The position numbers and the translations under genes were made by a program. This document shows positions 10,218 through 21,689 of a stretch of 64,000 nucleotides of DNA, one piece after another. Source of the DNA: Orychophragmus violaceus (Eukaryota; Streptophyta; Magnoliopsida; Brassicales; Brassicaceae); contig CM058237.1 of NCBI GenBank assembly GCA_030180135.1, positions 105,105,904-105,169,903 of the forward strand, written 5' to 3'. The notes beneath the pieces are model-generated. The model was not told the DNA's origin. It did not search any database and was given only the letters and a program-made list of their open reading frames with translations. The number at the start of each line of letters is the position of its first letter. The first letter of the stretch is position 1.

Positions 10218-10898
10218 AGTTGGTATCAGAGCGGAGTTGTTTCTAGGACGATGATCACATAATTGGTGACTTGTAGAAACAAGTGCACCAAGGTAGCACT
10301 TAGTCTTGGACCAAGGTCGCAAGACGGTGTGGAGGTGAACCGAAAGAGGGCGCAGTTACGGGAAAAAGTGGCTGGCCGAACCGGGAGGAACCTAAGGAGG
10401 AAAATGGGATTAAGTTGGGGCTGATCACCATACCTCTAGATAGCCGCGCCAAAGTATGTGCGAAGGCGACAGTAAGGACTAAGTGATCCAAGACTGTCTG
10501 CAAAGAAAAGAGGGAAATGGGATTAAGTTGGGGCTGATCACCATACCTCTAGATATCCGCGCCAAAGTATGTGCGAAGGCGGCAGCAAGGACCAAGGGAT
10601 CCGACTGTCCACAAAGTAAGGAGGAAAATGGGATTCAGTTGGGGGTGATCGCCATCCTCCAGGAACCGCACCAAAGGTACCACTTGCGGAAACAATTGAA
10701 GCACACTTTGGGGAGTGTAAAGGCAAGTAGAGTACATGCGAAGTGCAACGGCAGGGACAAAAGGAGCCTAAGCTGTTTGCAAGACTATGGGAAGGAAAGT
10801 GACAATGAAAGACCAATGATATGCTTCCATTGTAAAAAGCAGTAATCAGAAGTAAAACGTGGAAGTGAAAGTCGAACGGTAAAGGCTAAGCGCTAACC
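10218..10898 (+). other. Gypsy-1 internal remnant with 113-bp repeats
   Basis: This is the start of gypsy-1's internal region, cut at 10899 by gypsy-2. Three direct repeats begin at 10394, 10508 and 10622 (unit about 114 bp; the third is partial). They share a stretch with AATGGGATTAAGTTGGGG. A frame of 120 codons runs across them (10483-10845) and ends with CFHCKKQ, which may be half of a CCHC knuckle. I do not recognise the rest and do not call a gene. Confidence 0.55.
10221..10232 (+). other. Gypsy-1 primer-binding site
   Basis: TGGTATCAGAGC, followed by GGAGTT, is complementary to initiator Met tRNA and sits just downstream of the LTR end. Confidence 0.88.
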
Positions 10899-12757
10899 TG
10901 TAACATCCCCGAACCGGCCTAAGGGCCATTGGGCGTCCATGGAACCGGAAACACCAAAATTAAGATCGTGAGCGATCAAGGAGAGTGTTCTATGGACGGG
11001 AGAAGGTTAAGCTCAGCTGGAATGGAGCTTAATCGTGTGGGAATCAGCTGGAAGGAGTGTGATCAGCTCAGCTCAGCTAAGCTGAAGTGTGGAAGTGCGA
11101 ATTCAGCTGATCAGCTAGTGACACTAGCTGATCTAGCGCCCATAAGCGAATGGCCACCAATGGCCTTGAGTCCATTCGCTAGCCCCAAAGACACCCATTG
11201 CCTTGGGCGGTTATGGGATGATTTGTGGCTTATAAATAGAAGCCTTGGAGGCCATTTTCGCACACAAGTTACACAAGGGGAAACCCAGAATTTTCTTAAG
11301 GCAAAGGCCATATAATTTCGAGAGAGAGAAAGAGGGTTGAAGGCCGGATTTCAAGAGAGAGAACCGGCGAGCGTGCAAGGGTTTTTGTGGCGATTTGGAG
11401 CGGCTTAAGAAGGCATTATGGCGGGAGATACAAGCCATGATCCGGGCAAGTCCACCACGACCGCAAAGGTTATTCCGAGTCCTATTCTTCTCTCGGCCTT
11501 GGGCCAAACCGTTGGCCTATGGCCGGTTAAGTTATGGCCGGATTACTTCTCCCCTTCTTCTATTTCTGGAACTAGAACCGGGCTTAGGCTTGAACGGTTT
11601 TAGGCGCGGTTATGCATAAGGAACAACCAATCGGCCAAAGGCCATGATCGCATTGGCCAAGGTGCACAGTTGGGATCATAAGGCGCAAAGGACATAAGCG
11701 AACCGTTGGTCGCGAGTGATCGGACGGCATGCCGAGAAGGCTTGGCCAGATCATGCGATCGTATGCGGTGTACCAAATAGGCGGACGGTCGGACGGTTTA
11801 TCTCGGAGATAGCCGGGCCATAACCGCATATGGGCTTAGTCTGCGTAACGGTTGAGCGCAACCGGATGGATCACGACCGGGCTGGGAATATGGCCGACGG
11901 GTTAAGGACGAGAGTCGCGCATCACACACTGCGACCGTGGATTGATGGAAACCGTCCGCGAACCATCGCATCCGTTCGCGGTGAAAGGTCGCGACCTTTC
12001 GTAACAATCGGGCGCTATGACCACGGACGTGAAGCGCTGGTCGTGACGAATTCTTGGTCTTACGCGATCGCGGTACACGGCACGTAACCGCGGACGATCA
12101 TCCGGTCCATACGGACGCACGGACTGAACGTACGCGGATGGGCCATGGATTGCTAGCGATCAGTCCACGGTCGTCCGGGACGGACGTGGACGCGGCTAGA
12201 TGAACTGGACGCGGATTCTCGATACGGTCGTGAGTTCGGTCGCGGTTTGGACCACAGTTTCTACTTAAGGCATGGACCGATTTAGATGGAATTTAGAGCG
12301 GACTTAGGTTTATTTGTTGCATGGGATATTGGGATCATATAGTATGATATTTGTTAAGTTGTTGGTTAATACCGTATTATGCGTACTTAACGTTTTATGT
12401 TGTTTCAGGGCATGCGAATGATCATAAGGATGATCAATCCTAGGAGCGGACCAAGACCGGTGGACGAGTGGTGTGTGTTGATAGATAGACTGTTTTAGGA
12501 CCGATACTTTATATTAGCATAATGCAACATTGAACCACATTTGTATTGGTACCTTTGGTGTTATTAATAAAATGTCTATTTATCTTCTTGCTTGAATCCC
12601 TTAGTTAAGTTGGAATGAAATGGCTAAGTAAAGAATTCGCGCTGAAATTGTTTAAGTATAGAAAGATTGGGCTTGAGGTTGAGAACGAACCTCAAGTTGA
12701 TTTGGCTAAGTTAGTGAAGCGGCCGTTCCGGCCGTAGAGTCGGGATGGGGTGTTTCA
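10899..12757 (+). repeat. Gypsy-2 5' LTR (1859 bp)
   Basis: It starts TGTAACATCC and ends GGTGTTTCA, followed by a primer-binding site. It contains a cluster of AGCTGATCAGCT and similar motifs (10985-11125), the TATA box at 11231, and a CpG-rich stretch (about 11820-12260). No gene is seen in its 1.9 kb. Confidence 0.8.
11231..11239 (+). promoter_or_regulatory. TATA box of gypsy-2 5' LTR
   Basis: TATAAATAG is followed by AAGCCTTGGAGGCCATTTTC, matching the arrangement at the start of the window in gypsy-1. Confidence 0.65.
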
Positions 12758-12760
12758 AGT

Positions 12761-12772
12761 TGGTATCAGAGC
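12761..12772 (+). other. Gypsy-2 primer-binding site (tRNA-iMet)
   Basis: TGGTATCAGAGC lies three bases after the 5' LTR, with the continuing match GGAGTT. Confidence 0.9.
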
Positions 12773-12848
12773 GGAGTTATTTCCTAGGCTATGTGTTAAG
12801 GGCTACACCACTCGTCCGGGTTGAGGTCTGCGTAGAAATGCATTAGAA

Positions 12849-14391
12849 ATGTTAGGACTTGGAGATTGCTTGCTTGATATTTATGTTATCTTGATGAATC
12901 TTCAGGTTGGTAAGAGTAAGTCCAAACGGACTAAGGATAAGGAGGCATCTGCGACCGGCCAAGGCCAAAAGGTCCAAACCACTCCTGTTGCGTCTGGGTT
13001 AACCGGTCCTGAGGTTAACCAGACAGGCATTGAGCCCCCCGGCTCCTCACGTTCCTGACGGGACTAGGGTTTCCGGACTGGACGTCCAGGTTAGGGATGA
13101 GGAAGAGCGGATGGGCGAGTCATCATCTCATGCGGTCCACACTGAGGCCGGTTATGAGAAGGATGATGCCACAGGTGGTGGTGGCGGTGAGCCGTTGACA
13201 GCAGTCCCGAACATCGGTCAGATGTGGACTTTGCTTAAGACGGTTATGGACCAGCTGACGGTTCTGAACCAGAACATCTCTGGCCAGAAGTCAGCTGAGG
13301 GTGAGCCAAGGGTCCAAGTCCCTGAGACTACGGATCCAAGTGATGATGACTCAGACGTACTAGTGATAAAGTCACCGGTTCATAAGAAGGACCGTAAGGT
13401 GGATTATCTCAACGTCTTGGGCCACATCACCAAGTTGGGAACAAAGCACTTTAAAGGTAGTGCTGACCCACTTGAGGCTGATGAATGGAGGTCACGGCTT
13501 GTCCGGAACTTCCGTTCTACCCGTTGTCCAAAGGATTACCGCAAGGACATTGCGATCCACTTCCTTGAAGGGGATGCGCATAATTGGTGGATGTCAGTGG
13601 ACAGGCGCACCAAGGGCCTTCTTGAATCGTTCGAGGACTTTGAGATTGAATTCAACCGGAGGTACTTCCCGGCCGAGGCTTGGGATCGTATGGAAGGAAA
13701 GTACTTGAGTTTGGTCCAAGGTTACAAGACGGTTCGGGAGTATGAGGCCAAGTTCGACCGTCTCAGACGTTTTGTGGGACGGGATGTCGAGGATGAGCTA
13801 GCTCAGTTCCGTCGGTTCCTTCGCGGATTTCGTCTGGAACTTAAGACCCACTGCTTGGTTTGTTCATACGAATCCGTCTCGGAGCTGGTCTAACAGACTG
13901 CAACAGTCGAGGTCAATTTGGTCGAGGTGAAGCAGGAGGCGGCCAAGTCGCAAGACAAAGCGGCCAACCGAGCTGTGAAGGACCTGAAGAGGAAATGGGG
14001 CCAAGGGGCCGAGAACCAATCCTCTGACAGCACAGAATGCGCCTCCTGTGGAAAGCAACACTCCGGAAGCTGTTGAAAGAAAAGGAGGACCTGCGTGAAG
14101 TGTGGAAGGAAGGACCATGAGGTCGCGAGCTGTCCACATGCTGAGTGTCGAAAGGAAGTGACTAAGAAACCAAACACATGTTTCCGTTGTGGACAACCGG
14201 GACACTTCGTCCGGGAATGTCCGAATGGCCGAGACGGACGGTCGGGGGCTCCGAAAGTGGAGCGGGGTCGTGAGGGCCGTACGGGACCTACTAAGGGTAC
14301 GGCTCCTAATCCCCGTATCTACGAGCTCGTGAAGGACTCAGGAGAGGCTGGCTCCTTCGATGCGATTATTGGTATGTCACTCAAACCCTGA
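12849..14391 (+). pseudogene. Gypsy-2 gag (frameshift and two stops)
   Basis: A first frame opens at ATG 12849 (Lys-rich start), but the Gag body is in another frame from about 13030, so there is a shift near 13040. The body has the retrotransposon Gag core (DPLEADEWRSRLVRNF, FLEGDAHNWW, FEIEFNRRYFP, VREYEAKFDRL). An in-frame TAA at 13891-13893 and a TGA at 14074-14076 follow. Beyond them the same frame encodes zinc knuckles CVKCGRKDHEVASC and CFRCGQPGHFVREC, and an upstream partial knuckle CASCGKQHSGSC. Not functional as written. Confidence 0.85.
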
Positions 14392-15631
14392 CTTCTTCAA
14401 TTTAGTAATGCATTGCATACACTGGGGAAAAGAGCGGGGCTCATATGCATTTGGGAAATGTGTAGAGACCGTTGTGGTAGGAGGTGTAGAGACACTGACT
14501 ATGTTTGATTCCGGGGCTACACATAGTTTTGTGAGCCCTAGGATGATAGGAAAAGGCTTGTTCCAGCAGGAACATGTCGTACGCCAAGGCATTGTGAATG
14601 CGGCCGGAGGGCAAGTAATGCTCGTGCTAGGTTTAGTGAAGGGTATACCAGTCTCCATAGGAGGCGTAAGTATGCCATCTGACCTAATGGTGGTCCAGCT
14701 CAAGCATCACGAAGTGATCTTTGGTATGGATTGGTTGGGACAGAACCGAGCCACTATCGACTGTCACCGGGGAAGAGTGAAGTTTGATAGACCAGAAGGC
14801 AAGGTCATGTTCCAGGGAATGAGGCCGGCTTCAGTAAGTCTGGTCGTCTCTGCTATCCAAGTAGAGAAGATGTTGGAAAGGGGATGCGAGGCATACCTAG
14901 CCACCATCACCACTAAGGAAGTGGGGACGGAAGTGAAGATTGGGGAGATCCCAGTGGTGCGAGACTTTGAGGACGTGTTCCGGGCCTTAGAAGGCTTACC
15001 GCCTGACCGGTCCGACCCGTTCGTCATTAAACTTGAACCAGGGACGAAACCTCTATCTAAGGCTCCGTACAGAATGGCTCCGGCCAAAATGGCCGAGCTG
15101 AAGAAGCAGCTGGAAGAACTGCTAGACAAGGGCTTTATAAGACCGAGCAGTTCTCCATGGGGGGCGCCCGTTCTCTTCGTCAAGAAGAAGGATGGAAGCC
15201 TCCGGTTGTGCATAGACTACCGAGGTATAAACCGGGTCACTGTGAAGAACAAGTACCCGTTGCCTCGGATAGACGAGCTGTTGGATCAACTAAAAGGTTC
15301 AACCGTGTTTTCCAAGATCGATTTGGCGTCGGGATACCATCAAATCCCGATAGCGCCTGAGGACGTGAGGAAAACCGCCTTTAAAACCCGGTATGGACAC
15401 TACGAGTTTGTAGTCATGCCATTTGGTCTAACAAATGCACCAGCTGCCTTCATGAAGATGATGAACGGGGTTTTCCGGGAATGGTTGGATAAGTTTGTGA
15501 TCATTTTCATTGATGACATTCTTGTCTACTCAAAGAACCGTGAAGAACACCGGGAACATCTAAGGATTGTACTGGAGACCTTGAGGACACACCAGCTCTA
15601 CGCCAAATTGAGCAAGTGTAGTTTTTGGTAG
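14360..15631 (+). pseudogene. Gypsy-2 protease and reverse transcriptase
   Basis: This frame is shifted relative to gag and overlaps it by about 30 bp. It contains an aspartic protease (FDSGATHSFV, active Asp about residue 50) and a full Ty3/gypsy RT: KKKDGSLRLCIDYRGIN, SKIDLASGYHQ with the first Asp at about residue 321, and FIDDILVYS with the catalytic Asp pair at 385-386. It ends at a TAG (15629-15631) within the RT connection. The next frame continues in phase, so a single nonsense change separates them. Confidence 0.88.
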
Positions 15632-15637
15632 AGCCGT

Positions 15638-16865
15638 GTGGGCTTCCTTGGACACATCATGTCTGACAAGGGAGTCGTGGTCGACCCGAAGAAGATTCGG
15701 TCGATTGAAGAGTGGCCGCGGCTAAGGAACGCAACCGAAGTTCGGAGTTTCCTTGGCTTAGCCGGTTATTATAGACGGTTCGTCCAGGGGTTTGCAAGTA
15801 TGGCCAAGGCCATGACTAAGCTAACCGGAAAGAACGTAAAGTTCGAATGGACGGAGGCCGCGGAGAAGAGTTTCCAGGACTTGAAGGTCATGCTAACCAA
15901 GGCGCCAATCTTAACCCTGCCTGTAGACAATGTGCCTTACGTGGTCTACACAGATGTATCCAGGATCGGCTTGGGTTGTGTTCTGATGCAGGAAGGAAAG
16001 GTGATTGCTTATGCTTCAAGGCATTTGAGGAAGCACGAGGGTAATTACCCAACTCACGATCTCGAAATGGCTGCGGTAGTATTTGCACTAAAGATCTGGC
16101 GATCTTATCTCTACGGAGCCAAAGTGCAATTATTCACCAACCACAAGAGTCTGAAGTATGTGTTCACTCAGCCTGACTTGAACTTAAGGCAAAGAAGATG
16201 GATGGAGTTGGTGGCAGATTACGATCTAGACATCACCTACCATCCTGGAAAAGCTAACTTGGTAGCAGACGCTTTAAGTCGGAAGAGGACCGAAGTGGCC
16301 GTGGAGAAGGATGCAGAGACGTTGGTCGGATTGGTCAGGTCTTTGCATCAGAACGCATGGTCAGTGGACAATGAGCCACTCGGCCTTGGAGCAGCAGATC
16401 AGGCGGATCTGTTGACTCGTGTACAGTTGGCTCAGGAACATGATGAAGAGCTAATCAAGTCGGTGAACAACAACAACACCGAGTACCAGTTTACCAACAA
16501 TGGCACGATTGTGGTGAATGGACGAGTGTGTGTTCCTGACGTGAAATTCCTTAAGGAAGTAATCTTAAGGATGGCTCACCAGTCTAAGTTCTCAATTCAC
16601 CCCGGACAGACCAAGATGTACCAAGACCTCAAATGGTACTATCACTGGGTCGGGATGAAGAGAGACATTGCAGAATGGGTGTCCAAGTGCCAAACGTGTC
16701 AGTTGGTTAAGATCGAACACCAAGTCCCAAGTGGCCTATTGCAAAGTCTGCCCATTCCGGAATGGAAGTGGGACCACATCACTATAAACTTTGTAACGGG
16801 ACTACCTGCGACTCGGTCAAGGAAGGACACGATTTGGGTTGTAGTGGACAGGCTGACTAAATCTG
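15638..16865 (+). pseudogene. Gypsy-2 RNase H and integrase N-terminal half
   Basis: In phase with the upstream RT. RNase H carries YTDVSRIGLG and HDLEMAAVVFALKIW, but the third motif reads TNHKSLKY where the family has TDHKSL, so a catalytic Asp is replaced by Asn. The integrase HHCC zinc motif is complete (AHQSKFSIHP ... CQTCQ). The first core Asp is also Asn (ITINFVTGLP, where the family has Asp before FVTGLP). The frame is cut at 16866 by copia-2. Confidence 0.85.
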
Positions 16866-17596
16866 TGATGGAATTCCTATTGCAGTTCCTAATCCGATTA
16901 GGCAACCCTAAGTCTGAATTCCGAGCCTAGGATCTCAGGGTTTAAGTAATTGAATCATGGATCTCGCGTTTACCTTGTTCTGGCAGCGGAAGATAAGCAG
17001 GTAAACGAGATCTCTGTAGCGCCTCAGATGCTGGGCCTCTACTGCAGTCCACACGCACACAAGCTGGAATCCGCTGGGATGCTAGTACCGGGATTCGGAT
17101 CTCCTGGGAACTAAGTTTCTACAGGAAGAGCCTCTGTTTTCTATCAAGAAAACTCTCTCGGGCGGCGCTAATCCCTATAGTTGAATCTCTGAGTCCATTT
17201 ATTTATAGACTTCGACATAAACCGAAACATCAGTTTCGGTATTCGCCTTGTGTCGACCGACACACTTAATGGTGTCGATCGACACACATCTTGTGTCGAC
17301 CGACGCACCCAATAATGTCGATCGACACACCTCATTAAAACTCATATTCGATGTGTATCCAATACACATCGACCAGACCATGTGCCAATGATCAATCCCA
17401 TACAAAGTGTATCCAACTTGCTTAGGTGTGTGACCCTGTAGGTTCACACGATACCAGAAATGAGTTACAACTTATTTGTCATAAGCGGTTTCTAGCAAAA
17501 CATTATGACTACCTAGTATCACATGAATTGTCCGATCTCGACAATAAAACTATCTCTAGAGTGAGTACAATGTGATTTCAGGACATAATCCCAACA
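16866..17596 (-). repeat. Copia-2 3' LTR (731 bp)
   Basis: It starts TGATGGAATTCC and ends CCCAACA. It holds a minus-strand TATA-like CTATAAATAA at 17199-17208, four dyads at 17251-17327, and the ATGTGTAT/ATACACAT palindrome near 17350. The same length as its partner at 23214-23944. Confidence 0.92.
17251..17327. promoter_or_regulatory. Four 12-bp dyads at 21-22 bp pitch
   Basis: Sites start at 17251 (TGTCGACCGACA), 17273 (TGTCGATCGACA), 17294 (TGTCGACCGACG) and 17316 (TGTCGATCGACA). ACC and ATC types alternate. The right LTR repeats this at 23599, 23621, 23642 and 23664. They lie about 45 bp from the minus-strand TATA, on its downstream-to-upstream side as read in the element, so a role in LTR transcription is possible. 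Confidence 0.65.
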
Positions 17597-20500
17597 ATCT
17601 CCCACTTTTACTGGAATCACCTATTCCTATAATCCCTTCATCTCTATATCTCGATATGGCATAAGGCAAGAGACTATGTCATCCTTATTATAGCCAACAT
17701 CATGTTCATCGAACTCCTGATCTATACTGATAAAACAAACGACTGACAATCACCTCGTTTGAGCACGGTCATGCATTTTCTCAGTATCAAATCTTCGATG
17801 GGCCCTGAGATATTTATCTCCCGTTATAGGAGGGACAAATCCTATCTTATACCATCCCTGTTTCTACACATACTTCTTGATACGCCTAAGCAATGTCGTT
17901 ATAGCCGCCAGTTACGGAACGACTTTTGACAAGGTCAAAGCGCACCAATTCATATGCTAGAAAGCATGATGAACTCAGGTCTAAGGACTATACTCTATAG
18001 TCGTAATGAGAACCTCCCATGACACTGATATAATTATCCTGTGGAGTTCTCATTAGCGGGTCATGTCCGATCATATGTTCACCAACATATATCTATGTGA
18101 CTGACTGTGATACTCATATCATTGACTCCATGAAACTTAGTCAACAGTCACCTCACAAGCTAGTCTCTCGCGGTTGTCAGTGTCCCACTTTGACAATCTT
18201 GACTAGGGACAATCATAATTTATGTCATCTTTTACTTATAGGGTTTCATGATCAAGTCCTCAACTTGATGACCTATAAAATTAACATAAAATATTTTGGA
18301 ACCACTACTTAATTATCCAATAATTAAATAATACCGATGTCAGTTTTAACTTACACAAACATTGCCATAGCCTGTTTATATAAAGATTATAACATAACTA
18401 AAATAACTCCCACTGGAATCAAGATCATCTGTTCAGATATCTTATACCTACAGCAACAGAATAAATCTCGTGCTTAGGTTGTGGGAGAGACTGCGGTGTT
18501 TTGCTTGAAATAATTCCAACAAACCACACCGCCATTCAGATAAAAGCACTATTCTACAGTCGACTGCTTGGAGCCCTTCCAACAGATAGCACCGTTATTC
18601 AGACAAAGAGATATGCCAGGTGGGAACCGGGAATCTTCTTTGTCCGTCTAACTACTTTCAACTGGTTCGCCACTTCCTCAGTTCACCACGAACCTATCCT
18701 TAGTGTTTCTCAAACACTTGGGATATTTCTGGCAACTGTTCAGCGACTTTTACCGGAACATATTGGTATTTTCTCGTCTTGCTTTATGCGTAAGCTGCAT
18801 CTAGACGAGCGCAAAATATGGCATTCATGATGGATTCTATTGCAACAGCATAAGCAATCACATTCATTAATAATAGCTCAGTTAGTGTTCAAAACACTTC
18901 ATCTTGCTAAGATTGATACTAGCTCAGCCAGTGTCCAAGACACTTCATCTTGCTAAGATTATTGCCACAAGACCTTTGGTGTGAAGCCATTCTTGGAATC
19001 ATGCATATTGGAACTTTCCAACACCTTATCTATATAAGGATTCTGACATGATCCAATTAGCCTTTCTGATCCATTCCAATGGATCCTTATTCCAAGAACC
19101 TTTACGGCCTTCTCCCATGTCCATCGTTCAATTTGACTTCCGACCCAAATCTTGACAAGACTTTAGCGTCGGAACGTCGTTTATGAGATTAAGTATGTTT
19201 TGTACATACAGTGTGAGAAATGCAGTTACGCTCCCACTAGTCCTCTTGTAAACACATGGTTTCAATTCTTTTCTGATCAAGTCAAAACTTTTGACCACAT
19301 TATCAGAATGTTGATTCCAACTCCAAGATGATTGCTTCAATCAGAAAATGGATCGGTGAAGCTAACATGCATACCCAGCCAATTTTCAGAGTTGGGGCTC
19401 ACCATCGCTTCTTTGAATTTCGCATGTTCGTCACTTTTCAACGATCAACAGATCACGACAATCGGTTATGAGAAATCACTCTCGAGTTAGTGACGGATCC
19501 TTTCGGATCTGCGAATTTCAGGCTCCACAGGTGTAGATCCTACAGCACTTTGTAGATCTCACCGCTGTTCTCCCTCAACAGGTTGAGCAGCCTCCTGTGT
19601 TTATCGAATTTCTTCGATCTGTACTTTTACTCCCACTGTTCCTTTTTGAAAGTATGATCTTTCTCAAAAGACACAGTTCCGGACAACAAAACTTAGTTCT
19701 CGGATTGGTTATAAAAGTAGTAAGCCTCGGTTTCCCTAGGACAACCAGCGAGGTAGAACTTATCAGATTTGGGTTCAAGCTTGTTAGCTTTCATCCCCAA
19801 ATGATCAGAAACAACTTACTTTAAAAATTTCCAGTCCACATCCAATGTGGTGTCTTTCAATTGATTCTGATTGAAACCCTTTGCTGCGCAAACACATACA
19901 TTTTAGAGCAAATTTCTTAAAGGATTATGGAAGATTCCTGTGACTCATCATTAATCGGAGCATATCTAATAAGATCCGATTCGTTCTCTCAGAAACACCA
20001 TTTAGGTTTTCCAGGAGAAAAGAGCTGTGATATGACTTCACACTCAATAGATGATCACCCAATTCTTGACTCAAGTATTTTCCTCCGCGATCTAATCGAG
20101 GATCTCAATACTTCTGTCAAATCGGTTCTATACTTCATTCACATCTTTACTTACTGAATTCATCAATAAAGGTAATGAAGTACAGAAGATTTCCTCTGGC
20201 ACTAATGCTCATCTGGCCGCATACATCAGTATGTGTAAGGCCCAATAAGCCTCTGGCCCGTTTTCTTTTAGCTCTGCTAATAGGGCTTTAGTCATTTGGC
20301 CCAGTGAGCAGAATTCATACCTCATATGATTAATTATCAAATGAGTCCAAAAATATGGAATTTCTGAATCCGCTGCACTCTATGTGGTCAAAACGACGGT
20401 GCTAAGGAAAATTCGAGTTCAAGTCATCAGACTTAAACCGTTTGGTATTTATGTTATATGTACAATTGTACATTGGTTTAAGATATAAAACTCATTCCAA

Positions 20501-20750
20501 ACGGGGTGCTACCATAGCATATTTCATTAGGATCTAAAGAACAAAACTTGTCTTTTATCAAAATGAAAAACATCCAAATTCTTACAAGAAAATGAAAGAC
20601 ATTTCTGCACAAGGCAGATACATAGTAGCAATTACTTAATTTATAAAACCAAGTCTGAAAGGCTCCTACAAGTGGAGAATCTCTACGGCTCATGCATCAA
20701 CCATTGCTTCATACCAGACACGCAGTTCCACTTGTCCTTTCTTCAACGTT
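17597..20750 (-). pseudogene. Copia-2 pol remnant and 3' untranslated region
   Basis: The polypurine tract AGTGGGAGAT lies at 17597-17606 (minus). The next 900 bp match the 3' untranslated block of the other copias. From about 18480 to 20750 only scattered pieces of RNase H, RT, linker and integrase are recognisable by comparison with copia-1 and C (for example RT-like text near 19130-19340, the linker near 19480-19800 and integrase near 20000-20300), with many frameshifts and deletions. No frame longer than about 110 codons is left. Confidence 0.75.
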
Positions 20751-21689
20751 CTACTGTCGCTTAGGTCCTGCATATTTTAAAAATATCAGTACCACAACTA
20801 GTATCCAATACTCACGTAGAACTTGAAATAATAACACAATACCTGAAGAAGAAGTACCATACATCTTCTCCATCTCTTGTGAATCTTCCAAGAATTTAAT
20901 GCAATTTCTCTTCCAATGCCCAAACTCTTTACAGTAGCAGCATTTATCAACATCAGATGGGCCTGACTTGGGCTTAAAAGATGACACATGCTTATTCTGA
21001 TTCCAAACCTGAACGGCCTTGCCTTCACCCTTGTCTATACAAGATTTATCAAATCTTTTACCCTTTTTGATGTTTTGCTCTGCTGTCTTGAGCATACCAT
21101 GCAGCTCAGTCAACGTCTTGGTCAAGCCTTTCTTGATATAGTTCTTGTTGAACTTATCATAACTTGACGGCAGTGACTGCAGAATGATGTCAGTTGCCAA
21201 CTCTAAGTTGACACGACAATCCATTTTCCCCAGGTTATCAATGTAACCCATCATTTTAATGACATGAGGACTTACTGGACCATCCTCTGGTAGCTTGCAC
21301 CCATTGAGAGACTTCACCATCTGGAATCTCTCAACTCGTGCCAGATCCTGAAACTCCAGCTTCAGGCTGGTGATCATCTCTATTGGCGACTCCATGTTCT
21401 CGTATTGACTTTTCAAGTCTGAGTTCATGGTAGCCAACATCAGACCACGCACATCTACCACATCAATATAATGCTTATTCCAAGCATCATATACTGCATT
21501 CGAGCGATTGGTCCGAAGCCTTTCTGGAAGAGCTTTCTCAAGGACATAGTCCTTGCTCTCCTGCTTGAGGATTAATCTCAAATTCCGATACCAATCCAGG
21601 AAGTTGGATCCATTTAACTTGTCCTTCTGAAAGACGGATCGCAACGAGAAAGTAGTCTTAGACATAATCTGAAATCCAAGAAAAACCAA
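20751..21689 (-). CDS. gag: Copia-2 Gag
   Basis: An open frame of 312 codons. The likely start is the ATG at 21665, giving MSKTTFSLRS. It shows the copia Gag core (NGSNFLDWYRNLRLIL, SPIEMITSLK, KMMGYIDNLGKMDC, IILQSLPSSYDKF) and one CCHC knuckle (CCYCKEFGHWKRNC, residues 250-263). Near 20840 small deletions put the frame out of phase with the protease; the protease text follows a TGA in the original phase. An intact Gag next to a fully decayed pol suggests selection on Gag or mobilisation in trans. Confidence 0.82.
   Translation of the reverse strand: MVFLGFQIMSKTTFSLRSVFQKDKLNGSNFLDWYRNLRLILKQESKDYVLEKALPERLRTNRSNAVYDAWNKHYIDVVDVRGLMLATMNSDLKSQYENMESPIEMITSLKLEFQDLARVERFQMVKSLNGCKLPEDGPVSPHVIKMMGYIDNLGKMDCRVNLELATDIILQSLPSSYDKFNKNYIKKGLTKTLTELHGMLKTAEQNIKKGKRFDKSCIDKGEGKAVQVWNQNKHVSSFKPKSGPSDVDKCCYCKEFGHWKRNCIKFLEDSQEMEKMYGTSSSGIVLLFQVLREYWILVVVLIFLKYAGPKRQ

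Noticed and set aside
10929..12120. Several frames of 60-130 codons in the gypsy-2 5' LTR
   Set aside because: Overlapping on both strands of CpG-rich LTR sequence, without domains or continuity.
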